NCBI GenBank assembly: GCA_001786225.1
Contig: MFVV01000010.1
Location: 1-9,688 of the forward strand
Reading direction: 5' to 3'
Length of the DNA: 9,688 bases
From: Candidatus Nomurabacteria bacterium RIFCSPLOWO2_12_FULL_46_14
GTDB lineage: Bacteria > Patescibacteriota > Minisyncoccia > Phycocordibacterales > UBA9973
The translations under genes were made by a program, and so were the position numbers. The notes beneath the pieces are model-generated. The model did no database searches and had not been told where the DNA came from. It saw nothing but the letters and a program-made list of their open reading frames with translations. Positions 6,631 through 9,688 of the stretch are shown here, one piece after another (the first letter of the stretch is position 1; the number at the start of each line of letters is the position of its first letter).

Positions 6631-8550
6631 ATGGGAGAGCATGACCAAGAAAAGCCGAACCGGCTGGAAGAAATAAAAAGCCGTTTGTTTAGCCGGAATT
6701 ACAAAACGGAAATAGAACACCGGGACATATTTATTCGCCCCGGCCGGGCCGATGTCCCCGGCGCCTGGCAGGAGAACGAGGCGACCCAAAATATGGAAAA
6801 TTTTTTTATGAAAACCTCATTATTTAAAAAGTTTTTTGCCTTTGCGGTGGCTTTTTTCCTGCTGGCGGTGGTTTACGCGGGATATTCTTTCTTGGGCGGC
6901 GGTAATACTGTTTCCAACGATAATATAGATATTTCCATTATCGGCAATACTTTTGCCGCCGGCGGAGAAGAGCTCAATCTCCAAGCGCAGATAGTCAACC
7001 GCAATAATTCTTCTTTGGACCTGGCGGACCTTATCGTGGAATATCCCCGAGGCTCCGGGGAGGGCGAGGGAGAAACAACCGAACGCTTTCGGGAATCTCT
7101 GGGCACTATTCCTGCCGGGGCGATTCGCAATGAAAATATCCAAGTGGTCCTTTTTGGTCAGACGGGCAGTAGCCGCCGAATAAAAATTTCTCTGGAATAC
7201 CGAGTGGACGGATCCAACGCGATTTTCGTCAAGGAAAAATTTTATGACATTTCCATCAGTTCCACTCCGGTGGATTTGTCGGTGGACGCGCCCGGAGAGG
7301 TAAGTCCCAACCAGAGTGTCGTCTTTAATATAAAAATAAATTTGAACTCCGTGGCATCGGCGTCGAACATACTTCTTAAATTCAATTATCCTCCCGGATT
7401 CCAATTTGAGAAATCCGTTCCCGCGCCTTCTTTCGGCAATAATGTTTGGAATCTGGGCGACCTGAAACCCGGGGTGGAGCGCGGTATTTCCGTTACTGGC
7501 AGAATGATAGATGTTTTTGACGGCGAGGAAAAGACTTTTCATCTGGCTGTCGGGAGCCAATCCACGGAAGACAAGGCCGCGATTGGAGTTATCTTCAATT
7601 CATTTTCACACACTATCGCCATCAGAAAACCTTTTGTGGCGACGGAACTCATTGTCAACGGCTCCGCGGGCAGAGAATATGCCGTAGACACCAAAACCCC
7701 AATTCGCGGGGAAATACGCTGGCTGAACAATCTGGATACCAAGATAAACAATCTGGAGATTCGCCTCAAACTCTCCGGCAACGCCCTGGACCGGAGGTCG
7801 GTGGAGGTGGAAGACGGCCGTTATGATTCTTTAAACGATGTGATTATCTGGGATAAAAATTATCAGAGCGAGCTCCAAGAAGTGGACCCCGGCGGCGGCG
7901 GCTCGGTTAGTTTTTCCCTTTCCTCTCTGCCCTTGCTTTCCTCCGGCGAGGTTGTCCGGGATCCTTTGATTCGTCTGGAAGCATCCGTGGCCGGGGAACA
8001 AGCCTTAGCCGATGAAATGAAAAGCGTCAATAACAGCGACACCAAGACCGTCCGGATTATTTCCGACATCGGTTTCGCGAGCAAAGCGCTTCATTTCTCC
8101 GGTCCGTTCCAAGATACCGGACCCGTTCCGCCTCGGGTGGAGCAAGAAACAACTTACACCATAGTCTGGACTCTGACCAATACCGCCAATTCTATCTCTA
8201 AAACCAGAGTTGTTTCCACCCTGCCACCCTGGGCACGTTTCTTGGGGCCGGTGAGTCCGGCCGCGGAAAATTTGACCTATAACTCCGGGGCCAAAGAGAT
8301 TGTCTGGGAGGTGGGCAATTTAAATCGTGGCGCCGGCATTCTCGGTCCGGGCAGGGAGGTGGCTTTTCAGGTCGCTATTATCCCGTCTCTGTCTCAAGTG
8401 GGTACGGCGCCCACCATTTTAAACGATGCCGCTTTGACGGGGCATGATGACTTTGCTAATGTGAACATCAGGGTAAATAAATCCTCCCTTAATACCAGAT
8501 TATCCAATGACCCGCTATTCCCGCCTTCGGGTGACAGAGTGGTGGAATGA
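6631..8550 (+). CDS. Single-pass membrane-anchored surface protein with repeated beta-sandwich (DUF11-like) domains
   Basis: A 639-residue protein. Residues 1-67 are hydrophilic and end in a basic stretch (KTSLFKK). A single hydrophobic helix spans about 68-88, and the rest is Ser/Thr/Asn/Gly-rich beta-strand sequence. It is therefore likely a type II protein with a short cytoplasmic tail and a large extracellular part. The ectodomain seems to hold four Ig-like units (about 95-205, 213-330, 335-475, 485-618), each ending in a similar turn such as LG.IPAG (157-162), W273-N-LGDLKPG, W407...EVDPGGGG and W559-EVGNL. Such units resemble DUF11/CARDB-type adhesin modules. There is no LPXTG sorting signal. 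An internal Met at 55 or 60 would give a signal-peptide-like start, but the promoter and lack of a ribosome site favour 6631. Function is unknown; a role in the envelope or in attachment is inference. Confidence 0.7.
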   Translation: MGEHDQEKPNRLEEIKSRLFSRNYKTEIEHRDIFIRPGRADVPGAWQENEATQNMENFFMKTSLFKKFFAFAVAFFLLAVVYAGYSFLGGGNTVSNDNIDISIIGNTFAAGGEELNLQAQIVNRNNSSLDLADLIVEYPRGSGEGEGETTERFRESLGTIPAGAIRNENIQVVLFGQTGSSRRIKISLEYRVDGSNAIFVKEKFYDISISSTPVDLSVDAPGEVSPNQSVVFNIKINLNSVASASNILLKFNYPPGFQFEKSVPAPSFGNNVWNLGDLKPGVERGISVTGRMIDVFDGEEKTFHLAVGSQSTEDKAAIGVIFNSFSHTIAIRKPFVATELIVNGSAGREYAVDTKTPIRGEIRWLNNLDTKINNLEIRLKLSGNALDRRSVEVEDGRYDSLNDVIIWDKNYQSELQEVDPGGGGSVSFSLSSLPLLSSGEVVRDPLIRLEASVAGEQALADEMKSVNNSDTKTVRIISDIGFASKALHFSGPFQDTGPVPPRVEQETTYTIVWTLTNTANSISKTRVVSTLPPWARFLGPVSPAAENLTYNSGAKEIVWEVGNLNRGAGILGPGREVAFQVAIIPSLSQVGTAPTILNDAALTGHDDFANVNIRVNKSSLNTRLSNDPLFPPSGDRVVE

Positions 8551-8552
8551 GC

Positions 8553-8581
8553 AAGTTAAAAGCAAAAAGTTGAAAAGCAAA
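8553..8581 (+). repeat. Tandem direct repeat filling the spacer before glyS
   Basis: Two adjacent near-identical copies, AAGTTAAAAGCAAA (8553-8566) and AAGTTGAAAAGCAAA (8567-8581), differ by one inserted G. Together they occupy virtually the whole spacer between the surface-protein stop and the glyS ATG. The heptamer core GTTAAAA/GTTGAAA is the same as in the ileS tract. No promoter or strong Shine-Dalgarno sequence is visible, so glyS probably depends on upstream transcription. Confidence 0.6.
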
Positions 8582-9688
8582 TGCAAAAAAATACAGAAGA
8601 CAATTTGATGGAAAAAGTGGTCTCGCTTTGCAAACGGCGGGGATTTGTTTTTCAGGGTTCGGAGATATACGGGGGGCTCGCCGGTACCTGGGACTACGGT
8701 CATTTAGGCGGAGAAATCCTCAATAATCTCAAAACTTCTTGGTGGCAGAAATTCGTCTCCGCCCGCCGGGATATGTATGGCTTGCGCGCGGCTATTCTCA
8801 TGAACGAAAAAGTCTGGCAGGCCACCGGCCATGTGGCCAATTTTTCTGACCCTCTGGATGGCGGCCGATTCAATACCATGTTTAAGACGCAAATTGGCGC
8901 CAAGAAAGATGAAATTGCTACCTCTTATCTCCGGCCGGAAACGGCTCAGGGCATCTTCGTTAATTTTAAAAATACCGTAGACGCCTATCACCCTAAACTG
9001 CCTTTCGGTATTGCCCAGATTGGCAAGGCGTTCCGGAACGAAATTGCCCCGCGGGATTTTCTGTTTCGGGCGCGAGAATTTGAACAGATGGAGCTGGAAT
9101 ATTTTGTCCGGCCGGAAGAATGGGAGAAATATTTTGAATATTGGAAAGACGAAATGTTGGCCTGGATGGAAGAAATTGGAATTGATATGAACAAAGTGCA
9201 TGAACTGGAAGTGCCCGAAACCGACCGTGCTCATTATTCCAAACGGACGATTGATTTTGAGTTTGATTATCCCTTCGGCCGAAAGGAACTTTTTGGTTTG
9301 GCTTACCGAACCGATTTTGACCTGAAAAGCCACGGCTTGGCATATTTAGACGAAGAGACCGGCGATAAAATAATCCCGCATGTGATTGAGCCGTCTTTGG
9401 GCGTGGACCGTATGTTCCTGGCTCTGATTTTATCCGCTTACACCGAGGATGAAATAAACAATGAGAAAAGAATTTTTCTTAAATTCAAACCAAAAATGGC
9501 GCCGGTTGTCTGCGCCGTCTCACCGCTTCTAAAGAACAAGTCGGAATTGGTGGAATACGCCAACACCAAGGTTTTTGCTCCGCTTAAGGCTGAATTCGGC
9601 CGGGTGGTTTGGGACGACAACGGCAATATCGGCAAACGCTATCGCCGCCAAGACGAGATAGGCACGCCGTTTTGTATTGTGGTTGACT
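8581..9688 (+). CDS. glyS: Glycyl-tRNA synthetase, single-chain alpha2 type (3' end outside the window)
   Basis: Class II synthetase that charges tRNA-Gly. The single-chain (eukaryal/Thermus/Bacillus-like) form is shown by GFVFQGSEIYGGLAGTWDYG near the N-terminus, YLRPETAQGIFVNF at 116-129, motif 2 F151-R-N-E with FRAREFEQMELE, motif 3 EPSLGVDR at 270-277, and the start of the anticodon-binding domain from about 300, ending with GKRYRRQDEIGTPF. A stop TAA in frame at 8557 limits the start to 8581 (or Met10 at 8608). The window holds 369 codons; by comparison with the Bacillus enzyme about 45 residues remain. Between F88-S-D-P-L and R96-F-N-T-M-F-K, the usual insertion of about 60 residues with a four-Cys zinc ribbon is missing, in frame. 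No Shine-Dalgarno sequence is visible. Confidence 0.95.
   Translation, partial: MQKNTEDNLMEKVVSLCKRRGFVFQGSEIYGGLAGTWDYGHLGGEILNNLKTSWWQKFVSARRDMYGLRAAILMNEKVWQATGHVANFSDPLDGGRFNTMFKTQIGAKKDEIATSYLRPETAQGIFVNFKNTVDAYHPKLPFGIAQIGKAFRNEIAPRDFLFRAREFEQMELEYFVRPEEWEKYFEYWKDEMLAWMEEIGIDMNKVHELEVPETDRAHYSKRTIDFEFDYPFGRKELFGLAYRTDFDLKSHGLAYLDEETGDKIIPHVIEPSLGVDRMFLALILSAYTEDEINNEKRIFLKFKPKMAPVVCAVSPLLKNKSELVEYANTKVFAPLKAEFGRVVWDDNGNIGKRYRRQDEIGTPFCIVVD

Noticed and set aside
6820..7560. 246-codon open frame on the minus strand opposite the surface-protein gene
   Set aside because: Shadow of a well-supported plus-strand gene; translation is low-complexity-like and shows no motif.
8854..8869. GlyRS deletion as a sequencing error
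   Set aside because: A loss of about 60 residues that keeps frame and leaves both flanking motifs intact is unlikely to be an indel error; recorded as a finding instead.
8704..9333. 209-codon open frame on the minus strand opposite glyS
   Set aside because: Antisense to conserved GlyRS motifs 2 and RPETAQG; explained by codon bias of the sense gene.
1..9688. CRISPR array, tRNA, rRNA, insertion sequence or riboswitch
   Set aside because: Scanned for regular spaced repeats, tRNA T-loop patterns, transposase motifs and long leaders; none seen. Gaps between genes are all under 50 bp.

Overview
The window looks like a stretch of a Candidate Phyla Radiation (Patescibacteria, probably Parcubacteria-like) chromosome. 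The reasons are tightly packed genes, an archaeal/eukaryal-type (type 2) isoleucyl-tRNA synthetase, a very short RecO without cysteines, a stripped-down glycyl-tRNA synthetase, a single-pass surface protein with repeated beta-sandwich domains, and promoters placed so close to start codons that several mRNAs should be leaderless. The taxonomic call is inference from gene style; no rRNA or other marker is present.

Layout. (1) 6-767 (+): MazG-like nucleotide pyrophosphohydrolase that appears to be a tandem duplication with a degenerate N-terminal copy. (2) 794-1213 (-): small five-helix membrane protein with the residue signature of the CREST/TMEM8 hydrolase superfamily, convergent with the first gene. 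(3) 1214-1259: 46-bp divergent intergenic region in which two promoters overlap each other. (4) 1260-6611 (+): a tight operon of ileS, an HD-domain phosphohydrolase, a metallo-beta-lactamase-fold hydrolase and recO, with junctions of 0, 4 and -1 bp. (5) 6631-8550 (+): type II membrane-anchored surface protein with its own extended -10 promoter. (6) 8581 to the right edge (+): glyS, the glycyl-tRNA synthetase, cut by the window end.

The most striking element is inside ileS. A complete histidine-phosphatase (phosphoglycerate-mutase-like) domain of about 200 residues, with all its catalytic residues, is inserted in frame within the zinc-binding region of the synthetase, between the editing domain and the KMSKS half of the catalytic core. 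Two further hydrolase families (HD and MBL) are co-transcribed directly behind it. A link between these hydrolases and tRNA-Ile charging is speculative, but the domain architecture is read directly from one open reading frame.

Secondary points are the missing insertion/zinc ribbon in GlyRS, the degenerate MazG duplication, the miniature CREST-like protein, promoters that predict leaderless transcripts at three starts, and a period-7 GTTAAAA-type repeat that occurs both within ileS and as the whole spacer before glyS. No tRNA, rRNA, CRISPR array, insertion sequence or convincing intrinsic terminator was seen. No gene-free stretch exceeds 50 bp.
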